In this document: piece by piece, positions 50,842 to 62,089 of the stretch
How positions within the stretch are numbered: the stretch's first letter is position 1
Layout of the letters: each line of letters begins with the position of its first letter
Origin: Neocallimastix lanati (nom. inval.)
Taxonomy: Eukaryota; Neocallimastigomycota; Neocallimastigomycetes; Neocallimastigales; Neocallimastigaceae
DNA: 64,000 nucleotides
NCBI GenBank assembly: GCA_016946835.1
Contig: JACVTC010000051.1
Location: 41,001 to 105,000 of the forward strand
Direction of reading: 5' to 3'
The notes under the pieces: model-generated
What the model saw: the letters and a program-made list of their open reading frames with translations, nothing else
Databases searched by the model: none
What the model was told of the DNA's origin: nothing
Made by a program: the position numbers and the translations under genes

Positions 50842-51826
50842 CTGAATTGTAATCTTCGAGGCTTATTTGAGCATCAGCAAATTCGCAATACCCATCCTCT
50901 TTGTTTATACTTGCGTTGTTGGCTTTGATATTATTGTTCTTTTTTCTTTTGTTCTTTTCATTATGCCAACAGTCCCGTGCTATATGTCCTAGCTTGTTAC
51001 ATATATAACATCTTTTTCTTCCTCTGTTGTTTCTTGGTGTGAATCTATTTTTCTTGGTCATTGAGTTAACGTTTATTACTGTATTATTCTTGTGGTTATT
51101 TTCTTTTCTAAGTTCCTTAAGATATTTTAGCTTAGGGACCTTCTTTTTTAGACATTTGGTAACATCTTCCCATTTCCCATCGTGGTCCATTATGTTAACT
51201 TCCAATGTTATTTCATATGGAAGAGCGAGATAAAGATATTCAAATTTCTTCTCATCGCTGATTTCCATTTCAAGACTACTTAATTCATTGAAAATGTTGT
51301 TCATTTCTTCAATAAATAATGAAATATCATTTTCTTTGTTATATTTCATATTCTCTAACTTATTTTTTAATTCTAATTTCCTTTCTTCATTTGATCTAGT
51401 ATTACTTGCTTTTAAAATGTTCCAAATTTGATAGGCACTAGATCTTTGAAAATCTAATTTAATTTTGATTTCATCTGATATGCTATTGTTTATCAGATGC
51501 TTAGCTAAAGAATCTAGCTTTATCATTTCTTTTGTGACGTCTTTTTCATAATATAGGTCATCACAACCTCTAACCTTTTTATATTTCTTTAGATTTTCTT
51601 TAGCTATTTTGTTTTTCTTTATAACTTTTACCTTTTCTTCGTAAACATAGTCATCAACATCATTAATAACTAATAAAAGATCCATATCCGTTAACCATAG
51701 TCTGTAGTTATTTGATGTTAATAGGTGTTTTGTAGTAGTTGGTTTATTTGCTATGTTTACTGTATTTATTTGGTTTAATGTATTTACTGTTTCTTCAACA
51801 GTATTCGTTATATTCCTTTTTTTCAC
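50789..51826 (-). CDS. Copia gag (nucleocapsid) protein
   Basis: A 345-residue frame ending at TAA 50789. A copia-type gag core begins near residue 36 (LLTSNNYRLWLTDMDLLL), and a CCHC zinc knuckle CYICNKLGHIARDC sits at 273-286 with basic flanks. It packages the element RNA. The frame has no ATG near its 5' end: the codon at 51826 is GTG. The nearby ATG at 51830-51828 lies in another frame and reaches gag only if the following run of seven A were six. This copy may thus have a one-base insertion (or an assembly error) right after the start. Gag and pol overlap by 53 bp (pol ATG) to 74 bp (open pol frame). Confidence 0.88.
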   Translation of the reverse strand: MKKRNITNTVEETVNTLNQINTVNIANKPTTTKHLLTSNNYRLWLTDMDLLLVINDVDDYVYEEKVKVIKKNKIAKENLKKYKKVRGCDDLYYEKDVTKEMIKLDSLAKHLINNSISDEIKIKLDFQRSSAYQIWNILKASNTRSNEERKLELKNKLENMKYNKENDISLFIEEMNNIFNELSSLEMEISDEKKFEYLYLALPYEITLEVNIMDHDGKWEDVTKCLKKKVPKLKYLKELRKENNHKNNTVINVNSMTKKNRFTPRNNRGRKRCYICNKLGHIARDCWHNEKNKRKKNNNIKANNASINKEDGYCEFADAQISLEDYNSDEDIQSSYSVRPRRGRY

Positions 51827-51853
51827 TCATTACTGCTAATGAGACTCTTAATC

Positions 51854-52104
51854 TTTTGTTTTTTATTTTTATTTTATTTTATTTTTTTATTTTTTTTTTT
51901 TTATTTATTTAAGTTCTATTTTATTTAATTATTAAATTATTATTTTATTTTATACTAATTACATGTATTAGTTTTTTACTACATCAATTACACAATAACT
52001 TCATATTAATATTATATGTATTAAGCCACATACATACATACATACATAGAGATTTAAATATATATAATATAAATTACTATACTATTTGAACTTTATTTTT
52101 AACA
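51854..52104 (-). repeat. 5' LTR of the copia element (251 bp)
   Basis: Identical to 45966-46216. In element orientation it is the upstream LTR and should hold the promoter and R/U5 regions. Confidence 0.93.
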
Positions 52105-52434
52105 TGTATTTGAAATATATTAAAATTCTTTGGTTCATAATATTCATTATATATATTTTACATTATATAAAATAAAAAAAAATTTTTTTTAAAAATCGAA
52201 ATTAATATTAAATATTATTTTTATTCATAATTGAAAGATTTATTAGAATAAAATATAATTACTAATAAAAAATTTATATTACTAAGATTTAAATAACAAT
52301 ATTAATGTAACAATACATATAATAATAAATATGTTAGTATAAAAGAAATTGAAAAATGTATTAATAAATTATTGAAATTATCTTTTTTTAATTTAATTAA
52401 TAGAAATATAATAAATCAAATTTGTATCAAAAAT

Positions 52435-52459
52435 CAATCACTTAATCTTTAAGTGATTG
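52435..52459. repeat. 11-bp stem hairpin upstream of the relic gag
   Basis: CAATCACTTAA pairs perfectly with TTAAGTGATTG across the loop TCT. It lies about 50 bp before the decayed gag start. Confidence 0.7.
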
Positions 52460-52508
52460 AGTCTCAACTTTTACAAGCATTATTATCAATAAAACGAACA
52501 AAATTAAA

Positions 52509-53248
52509 ATGACCACTGAATACATGATTGCAAATAGTAGACATCCTCTTAATGGTGAAAATTTTAGCTCCTAGAAAATAAGAATAATTAGTATTCTTAC
52601 TTCCTTGGGATTAAAATATTAACCCATCTAAAATGTATCTACTAATAGTATTATTGACCAAGAAAAAATTAAAAAGATCAAGAAAATGCAATTGTATTAT
52701 TAATTTATGCACAATAACATAGAAGATTAAGTTCAGTTAGTCATAGATATTAACTCCACCCATGATGAAAATCTAAAAGTACTATATGAACAAGATGAAG
52801 ATGTAACCCTCCAAGTGGAGGAATAAGTTAAAAGACTAGAAGTTAAAAACCATAGGGATACACTTGATATTACCAGTAAAGTGATGATAATATTCAAGAA
52901 AATGAAGAATAAAATTTTACCAATCATTGAACAAGAAAAAATTGACTACATACTTGGAGATATGCCTAAGGATCTCAAAATAATATTTATTTCAGGAAAA
53001 ACAGATACCTCCGAAAATCTTAACGAAGACATGAAAAAATAAATACAAAATATTATATTATGTTGGAAGAAACAAAAAAAACAAAAAAATAATTATAATA
53101 AAGAAGCCAAAGACATAACGGACATAGATCTTGTCAATAATATTTTAGGTATAAGCAAAAATCCCAATCATCATAAAACTAAAAGATATTGTCACATGTA
53201 CAATAAAAATAAACATAATACAGAGAATTATTATTACAACAAAATGAA

Positions 53249-53283
<35 letters not shown>

Positions 53284-54790
53284 AAAAAAAAAAAAAAAAA
53301 AAGTTCAATTATAGAAGAAAAAATTATTCAAATAAAAGAAATATATTGAATACATTAACAGTGATAACAAAGATGAAATTTATTCAAGCTCAAACGAAAA
53401 TTGACCTTTATATCAACAATATAAAAAAAGATGATAATATAAATTTTATAAATAATAATTACATATATTGGATTTACAATACAGGAGCAGCAAAACATAT
53501 TACCAATATTAAAAATATATTAAAAAATTTTTATAAATATGAAAATAATGTTAAAATGTGCTAATAATATAATAATATATGAATTTCAAGGATATGGCAG
53601 ATACTAAGGTAAAATCAGTAATCACGATAACAAATTAAATAATGTTTGGTATTCAAATAAGATAGCAATGAATTTAATCAGCAAGATAAAGTTAGGTAAA
53701 TCTGGAATAATATGTAAAATTAATAAGGAAAGTAACATACCATAACTTGAAATAAAGAATATTGGGAAATGAATAATTTAAAACTTATGTGAATAAACAT
53801 AATAATTTCAAAGTTAAGACATTGAATTAATTCTAATCTAAAATAAATAAAATAAATGAAATTAATTGTGTCAACAAAAATTTTTACTAATAAAATTTAG
53901 CATATCAGCCTAGAACATTATTACAATGAAAATTTAGAAATACATTTAAAGTTACATAAAATCAATTCAAATGAGTGTAAAGAATGTAAATTATCAAAAT
54001 TAAATTAAAAGCCTCAATATGATATCATGCTTAAACCTACTTGGAAAAAGTAATTTATTTAATCAGATAAAATGAGACCAATTGGTGAATCATTAAACAA
54101 AAAATAAATATATTAACTTTTATTGACGATTACTTCAGAAAACAATAGTTATTCAATTTAAAATCTAATTCATAAGCTGTTAAAGTTGTCAAAAAATTTC
54201 ACAAAATTATTAATAGTCATAACCCAAAAAATAGTCATAACTCAAAAAACTCATAATCATAACAAATCAAAGTTTTAAATTAATTCAAGAAAAGACATTC
54301 ATTTAGGATTTGATAACAAAACTCATAGTTCTATTATTATAAATTTTGATAATTATTTAATTTACTTTGTTAGAGAAGCATATTTATTAGAAGAAAATCC
54401 TGGTAATCTAAAAATCAATACTAGCATAATTAGTGGCAGCAGTGATTCCAAAAATAACTTTGTCAATTTTGGTACGTTGGATAACAGAACATCAAAATAA
54501 CAGCAAGGTGCTTTTGAACTCTATAATCTCTATCTTGGATAAGATTTAATAAACTCAAAATGACAGAATTGTATACGGCAGCTCTCATAATTTTAGTAAG
54601 AATATCAAATGATGAAAGCATCAAAACAAATACAATAGAAAATTGCATTAATAATAATAATGTGTTAATAATAACAACTTAAACAATGTTGGTAGCCTCG
54701 AATTTAATAATATAATTAATAATATAGAAAAAAACAATACTAATATCAATTTATACAATATCAAAAATTAAAGACACATCTCACCAATAT
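52509..54790 (+). pseudogene. Old copia retrotransposon relic, plus strand
   Basis: The gag remnant starts at ATG 52509 and reads HPLNGENFSS, then a TAG where copia gag has the conserved Trp. It continues with many stops to a decayed zinc knuckle (YCHMYNKNKHNTENYYY, about 53190-53240). A protease-like block WIYNTGAAKHITN (about 53470-53508) has Asn in place of the catalytic Asp. A pre-integrase piece (ECKECKLSK, about 53973-54000) and an integrase C-terminal piece (about 54300-54420, LGFDNKTHSS..PGNLKIN) align with the intact neighbour's LGYDDKNPTA..PGNISA. RT is missing and no LTRs are seen. The relic is opposite in orientation to, and much older than, the intact element 400 bp away. Confidence 0.8.
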
Positions 54791-54974
54791 CTGAAAATGT
54801 AAACAAACGTAAAAAAACAATGAAGCTGAATTTATTAACACTATAGAATTAACTAGAAAAATTTTAAGGTTAAATAATATAATATTTGAATTATTCTACT
54901 ACACCTACAATAATTACATCAGACTTTATCTCGTATTTCATACGACAGGTTTATTTCAAAAAATTAATAAGAAG

Positions 54975-55271
54975 AATCAGGAGAATTTTTTTTTTGGATA
55001 GCATTATTTATATTGAAATGTTCAACTTTTAATTTTTCTACTAACAATTACAGCTTCTTGGACTAGATTTTCTGAAGCTATTGTTGATAAACAACAAACT
55101 CATTCCAATTACTTTAGCATTACTTTGCTTATAAATATTTACAATAGCCTTCATTGTAGTAATTTTCTCAGATCCTGCTTTACTAATTAGAATGCCAAAA
55201 TTACGAGAGCTGGATAAGACTTTTATAATATTGCGTTGCTCCTCACTGAGATAACTATATTTTTCCATCAC
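54975..55271 (-). pseudogene. Helicase-like P-loop (AAA_30/RecD-type) fragment
   Basis: The minus frame from 55271 reads LSEEQRNIIKVLSSSRNFGI and then SKAGSEKITTMKAIV, which resembles the Walker A of the AAA_30/RecD-like family (consensus G.AGSGKTTT) with Gly to Glu and Thr to Ile changes. After KVIGMSL the coding signal shifts frame (LSTIASENLVQEAVIVSRK) and shifts again (VEHFNINNAIQKK). About 95 residues of the helicase N-terminal core remain. The Walker lysine is retained but the loop is altered, so this is a dead fragment. Its parent could be a relaxase-like or PIF1/Helitron-type helicase; I cannot decide. Confidence 0.6.
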
Positions 55272-55479
55272 ATTATTGTTGATAGAATTATCAAAAAGAT
55301 TTTTTTATCTCTTATTATCGAAAATTCTGAAAGGAGACAAAACATCTTTTTTCTAATTGCTGATAACGTTCTCCCGTGTATACAGTTTAATTTCTTATAT
55401 TAAAATTCCTAAAGGCTTTGTTATTTTATTAATGTTGATATATATTCCTTCTTGAAACTTATATTATATAATATATGTA

Positions 55480-56560
55480 CCAAATCTCTCTTTGAAAAAA
55501 ATAGCTTTATGATTCCTAAGTGAATATATCATTTTTGTAGGATAATTCCACAGTTTATTCTCAACTTCATATGAAAGAATTTAATATATTTGTGAGTTTA
55601 GGTTTGATATCATAAATGGAATTAATAGATAAATTATTCATTTGAGATAGGTTAAACGGATCATCTGACAACCATGGATTATTTCCTAGAAATAGTTACT
55701 CTATAGTTGATGAATATTGTATATTATCAATTAAGATTTTTAAAGATTTGTTGCTGAGAGATCAAATTTTTTAGTTTTTGAAATTCGTTTAAATTAGATA
55801 ATTGAATGATACTAGTACCACTAATAGACAATTCTTCTAAATTGGTTAGATTTAATATCCAAATTGGTAGGGTTTTTAATGCTTTAATATTATTAATAGT
55901 TAAATTACAGTTTAAGGTTAATTCAGTTATAATGTTGCTTATATATAATTCTTCTAAATTAGGAGAATAGTATAATATGTTTGTTAATACGTTTGGGTCC
56001 AATATATAATAAAGTTTAATTTCTAATTTTCTAATTTTTGAAGAGAAGAATCCTTTATGAAATATATAAAATCAATAAAACAACTACTAATGATTTTTGA
56101 ATATTTATATGTCATCGGTATTATTATTGAGCTATAATTTTATTCCATTATAAAATGGACTTAGATAAAAAACATTTTATTTTTTTTGGATCCAGTCCTT
56201 CAATCTTCTTATTCTTTCTGTATCATCTCCGTTAGTATAGTTTCGTTATTATCGTATTTTTATTTTAATTTCTTAAGAAGAAGAATACAAATTTCTTGGT
56301 TTTTTGTTGGATGAAAAGGTTTCATCATCATCTGAAGTCGGTTCTAGGTTTACATTTATTGGTTTTAGTTTGACTATTTTTCTAGATTAATTGAAGTTCA
56401 TATTGGTGCCAGTTTGATTATTTCTCTTGATTAATTGAAGTTCATATTGGTGCAACCAATCTTCTTGTAAATCTTTTATATCAGAGGAATTAGCATCTTC
56501 TTATTAATTAGAGGAATTAACATTTTCTATAGGGGTTAATTTATATATATAAATTGTCAT
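55480..56560 (-). pseudogene. Leucine-rich-repeat protein pseudogene
   Basis: An ATG at 56560 opens a frame with stops after 18 codons and repeatedly later, yet protein-like stretches persist (KDLQEDWLHQYELQLIKR, TSDDDETFSSNKKPRN, TERIRRLKDWIQK). The best-kept part is 56002-55727: YYSPNLEELYIS, ALKTLPIWILNLTNLEELSI, LNEFQKLKNL, i.e. three or more LRR units of about 23 residues. An LRR-like piece (LSQMNNLSINSIYDI) continues to about 55600 after a stop. The layout of a short N-terminal region then LRRs is that of F-box/LRR or similar proteins, but no F-box is visible. Confidence 0.6.
56367..56454. repeat. 44-bp tandem duplication within the LRR pseudogene
   Basis: Two adjacent copies, each starting AGTTTGA and ending TTCATATTGGTGC, differ at a few positions. 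The second half (ATTAATTGAAGTTCATATTG) is identical. Confidence 0.9.
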
Positions 56561-56565
56561 TATTA

Positions 56566-57798
56566 TTGGGAAAAAAAAAAAGAAGAATTTATTTAACCTT
56601 AGATTAGAATTTTATTAATATTATATGATTCATTCATTTATATGCATAAAACTTTAATTTATAAGGAAGTTTTATTTATCATATAATAAATATTAATGTA
56701 TGAAAAAATTTTATTTTATAATATTTTAATTTTTTAATCAAATAAAATTGTATCGATTTTTATTGGTTGTTCGTTTTTTTATTTTTATTATTCTTTTATT
56801 TTTTTTAAAGTATTTAAAGTATTTATAATATATTATTAATATTATTATCATTTTTTGATTTATGTAAAAATCAAATAAAAAGATGTTTTTGTAAAAATAA
56901 TTAAATCTAAAATTATTGTTAATTATTCATTAAACCAACAATTAATATAAATAAATAACATAACAGATTTAAATAATCTATCATATAAAGATATAATACA
57001 ATTTTATTTATTTATAAAATTTAATGTCAATTTGAAAAAAGAGTTTAGATCGACATATAAAATTTTATTTTTATTATATTTAAATTAATTTCAGAATCTT
57101 CATTATTATAAAATTTTAAAACTTTAAATTAAAAATTAAATATAGTTTTTAAAAGTTTTCTTAAAATATATAAATTTGTATATTTTTATGAAAATTAGAA
57201 TTTATCTTTTTAATTATTTTTTAAGAGATATTTTAATGTTATTATTATAGAAATATATATATATATATGAATTTATGTAATAATTCTTATCTTTTTAAAT
57301 ATTATTAACAAAATAAAAATAAAAATAAGAACAAAAATAAAAATAAAATTGAATAAAATAAAATTGAATAAAACAAAATAAAATAAAATAAAATAAAGTA
57401 AAATAAAATTAAAAAAAATAATATAATATAATATAATATAATATAATATAAAAATAAAAATATAATAAAAAATATATACATATTGTTAATAATGAATATG
57501 CAATTTAGTACTATTATTAATAAATAGATATATTTAAAATATAAAATATATCTAAAGATATATTTTAAATATTATTTTACTATATTCGTATATTATAGTA
57601 TAGCAATACTTTTAAATTTATATTAATAAATAATAACAATAACAACAACAACAACAATAATAATAACAATAACAATATCAACAACAACAATAATAATAAT
57701 AACATAATTAATAAAGAAATATATAAACAAGAATTTGAATTATTAGTACTATAATATTAATTTATTATAAAATATATTAATATTTAAAAATATATAAA
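56566..57798. other. Intergenic region upstream of the receptor gene
   Basis: No gene is seen. It contains AAAAT/AAATA runs (57312-57415), an (ATAAT)n stretch (57419-57450) and an AAC/AAT array (57630-57700). The receptor promoter should lie near the right end. Confidence 0.75.
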
Positions 57799-58452
57799 AT
57801 GTTACTGACATATATATATATATTAATTATAATTACTCTAAGTCAAGGTTTTTTATATTATTTATATTTTTATACTTTTTATTTTATTATTTTTTATTTT
57901 ATTATTTTTAGTGTTTTTTAATAATATTTTAAGAGTATAATTAAAAATATAACAATAGTATCATATTTATTTATTACTTTTTATTATTATTTTTTTTTTT
58001 AAAAAAAAAAAAAAGTCTTAGGAGTGAAGGAAAATATTATATTAAATGCAATAGCATATTCACATCATGTAGAAGGACAAATATATACCCCTTTGGTACA
58101 CGAATTTAATAAATATTCAAAAGAAAATAACTTAAATATTACTTTAAATATAAACCTTTTAACATTAGATAATGCCACATTTAATGTTGGAGGATATGGA
58201 TCAACAGTTGAATCCCTTTTAAAAAGAAAAACAGATAAATATGACTTATTCTTTTATGATAATTTATATGCTAAAAGGCTATCACCTTATCTTTTAAATG
58301 TAAAAGATTATTTACCTGAGAATCATACAAATATGTATAAGGCTGGAATAGCATCTCAAACTAGTGTAATTAATGGAAAATGGGTTGGTCTTGTATGTAT
58401 TAATATATATATATTTTATTTATTTTATATTTAAATATATAAATATGCTTTT

Positions 58453-58498
<46 letters not shown>

Positions 58499-60749
58499 TA
58501 GTATAGTTAATATTATTATATAAATATATATTAATATTTAGCCAGTTTCAATAGAATATACTGTATTATATGCTAATAAAGAACTTTTAGATAAATATAG
58601 TAAAGATTTTCCAAAAACATGGGATGAATTAATAGAGACAGCTAAATATATTATGGATAAAGAGAAAAATTCTAATTTGATTGGATATAATGGATTATTT
58701 CCAGGTAAATAAATATAAATATATATTATAAAAAAAAATAATAAATTTAATTATGATATTCTGTCTAATATTATATATTAAATAGTTTGTTAAAAAAATA
58801 AAACAAAAAACAAAAACAAAAAAGAAAAAAAAAAAAAAAAAGATAATTATTATAATAATTAATAAAATATTAAATTAACTATACTATTTTATATATTTAA
58901 AAACATAGATAAAGAACTTGGAATATGCTCATTATATGAATTTATTTATTCGTGCAGAGAATCGGTTTATTCACCTTTTCCTGAAATTTTTAGTAATGAA
59001 ACAATCAATGCATTAAAAATGATGAAAAAAATAAAAGATAACATTTCATCAGGTCAGTAAATATTATGAAATAATATTATATCAGTAATATTAAACAAAA
59101 AAATTGAATTATTATAGTAATATTAAAAAAGAATGATAATAATATGAAAATATATAAATGAAAGTTTTATTTCTTTATTATAATTTAAAAAAAGGAAAAA
59201 AGAAAAAAAAATTATTAAATTAAAAAATATATATTTTATTGATTTCAATATAGATTATATTTTTCAATCTGATGATACTTTAACTAAAAATTTATTGAAT
59301 GGAAAAGATTATATATTTTTGAAATATTGGTATATGCCTTCGAATCCTGTATCTAAAACAGTTTTACCTGGAATTAAAGAGGGATTATCGGGAACAACAA
59401 TTGGTGGATATAATATTGGTATTGGTGGTTATATTAATGGAACAAGAAGAGATGCAGCTGTTGAAGCGTTTCAGTATATAACTTCTAAAGAAATTCAAAA
59501 GAAATTTATTATGGAAAGAGGATTATTTTCGGGAATTCTTGATTTATATGAAGATGAAGAGGTTTGTGAAGTCATTGATTGTAAATTTTTTAAAAGTTTT
59601 CAACCAATTGCAAGACCAACCAACTTAACAAATAATTATGATCGTTATTCAGAAATGTATAGAAATATTATATATGAATATCTCTATGGGAATAAAGATA
59701 TCAATAAAGTATTACATAATATCGAAAATATATTAAAAATCTATTCCATTTCTGTAAATCCAAAGGAAAGTTTAGTAGGTTTTTTCTTTTTTATTATTAT
59801 TTCGCTTATTGCTTTGTGTATGGCTATTTCAGCACTATTTTTATTTACTAACAAATATAAAGAGGAATTAAAGTTTATTACTTTTGAATTATGGCTAATG
59901 ATTATTATTGGAAATATTATTATTCTTTTATCGGGATTACTAGAATATGGAGAGCCTTCTTCCAAACAGTGTAAATGTAAAATTATATTACTCTCTATTG
60001 GATGTTCGTTAAATATAATACCATTACTCTTTAAAATAGTTCAAGATTATCCTAAAAAAAATAAATATGGAAATTGGATTATTAATAATAAACTATTATA
60101 TCTTCTTATAAGTATTATTTTGAATGCTATTTCAATTTTATTATTTTATTTTATTTCGGATATTGATGTTTTTGAAAATAATATCAACAAAGGAAAGAAT
60201 TATAGATATTGTCAATTGAATGGATTTAGTAATTATTTACTACTATTTATATTATTCTTATTCAATTTGATTTCCTCTGTTATTATATCATATATAAGTT
60301 TTTTAATATCAAATATTTCGTACTTAATTCATGAAACTAAACTCTTCATGATATCAATTTATACAAATATTTTTGGCTTTTGTTTATTATTTTTAACCAA
60401 TTTCATACAATTTAATAATTATATTATAGATTTTCTAATACATTTATTTATTTTTGGTTATATGTCAATATCAAACTACGTAATACTATATATCAACGGA
60501 TTTTTGAGGAAAAAATTAGAAATTCAGGCGGATTTTACTGAAGAATATAATAATCAGGAAAAAAGAAATTCATCTAAACAAAATGATGATATAAATAAAA
60601 AAAAAAGTAACCATGCTTCATATTGCAAGAAAAATTTTTTTATAGAATCCGTTCATTCAAATAAAAGTCAACACATTAATGAAAATCTTTCATTTACAAA
60701 TAATTCTAACGGACATCCAGACAGAAGTACTGATACCTTAAATAATTAA
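57799..60749 (+). CDS. Class C GPCR-like receptor with bacterial-type solute-binding ectodomain
   Basis: Five exons: 57799-57847, 58016-58392, 58542-58704, 58909-59052 and 59254-60749. They total 2229 nt, or 742 aa. Exon 1 is a signal peptide (LLTYIYILIIITLSQG). The ectodomain (about 20-415) looks like an extracellular solute-binding protein of ABC sugar importers: HHVEGQIYTPLVHEFNKY, YDLFFYDNLYAKRLSPYLL, WVGLPVSIEYTVLYANKELL, KTWDELIETAKYIM, GGYNIGIGGYING, AAVEAFQYITSKEIQKKFIM. Seven hydrophobic helices follow at about 418-442, 454-475, 487-507, 524-547, 570-596, 608-629 and 634-658. Cysteines near the top of TM3 and in the second outer loop (YCQ) could form the class C disulfide. The 84-residue tail is Ser/Asn/Lys-rich. 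It is inferred to sense extracellular sugars or oligosaccharides through the binding module; the ligand is unknown. Such fusions are known in anaerobic gut fungi. Confidence 0.88.
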
Positions 60750-60754
60750 AAAAA

Positions 60755-60791
<37 letters not shown>

Positions 60792-60940
60792 TATATATAC
60801 TAATATAACGAATAACTATATCAGTAATATTTAAAAATTTGTTAATATTGTAATAAATGTTTTATAATTATACTAAATATATATTAATAATAATTATACA
60901 TAATTAATTTTTTTTTTTTTCCTACAAATTTTTTTATTTC

Positions 60941-60984
<44 letters not shown>

Positions 60985-61196
60985 CATTATCCATATATAT
61001 ATATATTTATTTATTTAATTCATATAAAATTATAATTATATGATTTATAATATTAACAAAACATATGAATTAAAAAGTTATTGAAAAAAAATATATTTTA
61101 AAATATAAGATAGTTTTTAAATTTTATATCAATAATTAATGTATTAATAAATTTTTTACGATACTTATAACTTAATTCATGTATAATATATAATGT

Positions 61197-61227
<31 letters not shown>

Positions 61228-61320
61228 AAGGTGTAATATCATAGAATTTATATATATATAAATAAAAAAAAAATTCTACATAAAGTACTTATTCATTTTA
61301 TGACCTATAAGTAATCACTA
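60750..61320. other. 3' flank of the receptor gene
   Basis: TA repeats (60757-60790), poly(A) at 60949-60983 and 61202-61226; no gene seen. Confidence 0.75.
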
Positions 61321-61525
61321 TTAATAGTTACCAAGAACACCTAACAGAGATTCTTGATAATAATTATTTTGACAATCAATTTTAATTTTTTAATTTAAAT
61401 CATTTTAAGAATAAATATATATGGTATTAATATATTCATATTCTTTCAAATTTTCTGGCCTTTCCTTCAGATCAGAATAATTTTTCTTGACGTGACGGAT
61501 CAAATAATACTCTCATTTTAATTTA
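61321..61525 (-). pseudogene. Remnant of a C-terminal coding end, unidentified
   Basis: On the minus strand a piece reading IRHVKKNYSDLKERPENLKE (about 61502-61440) and, after AT-rich DNA, a piece reading DCQNNYYQESLLGVLGNY followed by three consecutive stops (TAA TAG TGA from 61323). Charged, balanced composition sets them off from the surroundings. They could be two exons or two shards of one lost gene; no family is recognised. The upstream side is consumed by a microsatellite. Confidence 0.3.
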
Positions 61526-61779
61526 TAATTTTTTTTACGTTTAAAATATTAATATAAATACAATACTATTATTTCTATTATAAATAGTAGAGATATATAT
61601 AATTGCTTTAACTAATATTCATGTCTTTAATATTATTTAATTATTTTATAATTGTTATTTGTTATTAATTATTCCTATTCATTTATTTGATTATAATTTA
61701 ATAATTTTTACTACCTAATACATACTAATACATACTAATAAAATATAATGTAGAGATTATAAAAAAATTTTATTATAAA

Positions 61780-62089
<310 letters not shown>

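Larger units (their letters stand above)
45961..52109 (-). mobile_element. Complete Ty1/copia LTR retrotransposon with target duplication
   Basis: The element is 6139 bp (45966-52104). It is bounded by two LTRs of 251 bp that I find identical base by base, and flanked by the direct repeat TGTAT (45961-45965 and 52105-52109). It is transcribed on the minus strand. Order: 5' LTR, gag, protease, integrase, long linker, reverse transcriptase, RNase H, polypurine tract, 3' LTR; integrase before RT is the copia order. The pol frame is intact over 1533 residues. Identical LTRs and an exact 5-bp duplication indicate a recent insertion. Confidence 0.96.

Noticed and set aside
52733..52927. 64-residue minus frame
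   Set aside because: Antisense of the decayed copia gag, whose plus-strand protein matches gag features.
58024..58434. Start of the receptor at about 58024
   Set aside because: That codon is GTG and would drop the signal peptide; exon 1 at 57799 supplies an ATG and a hydrophobic leader in phase.
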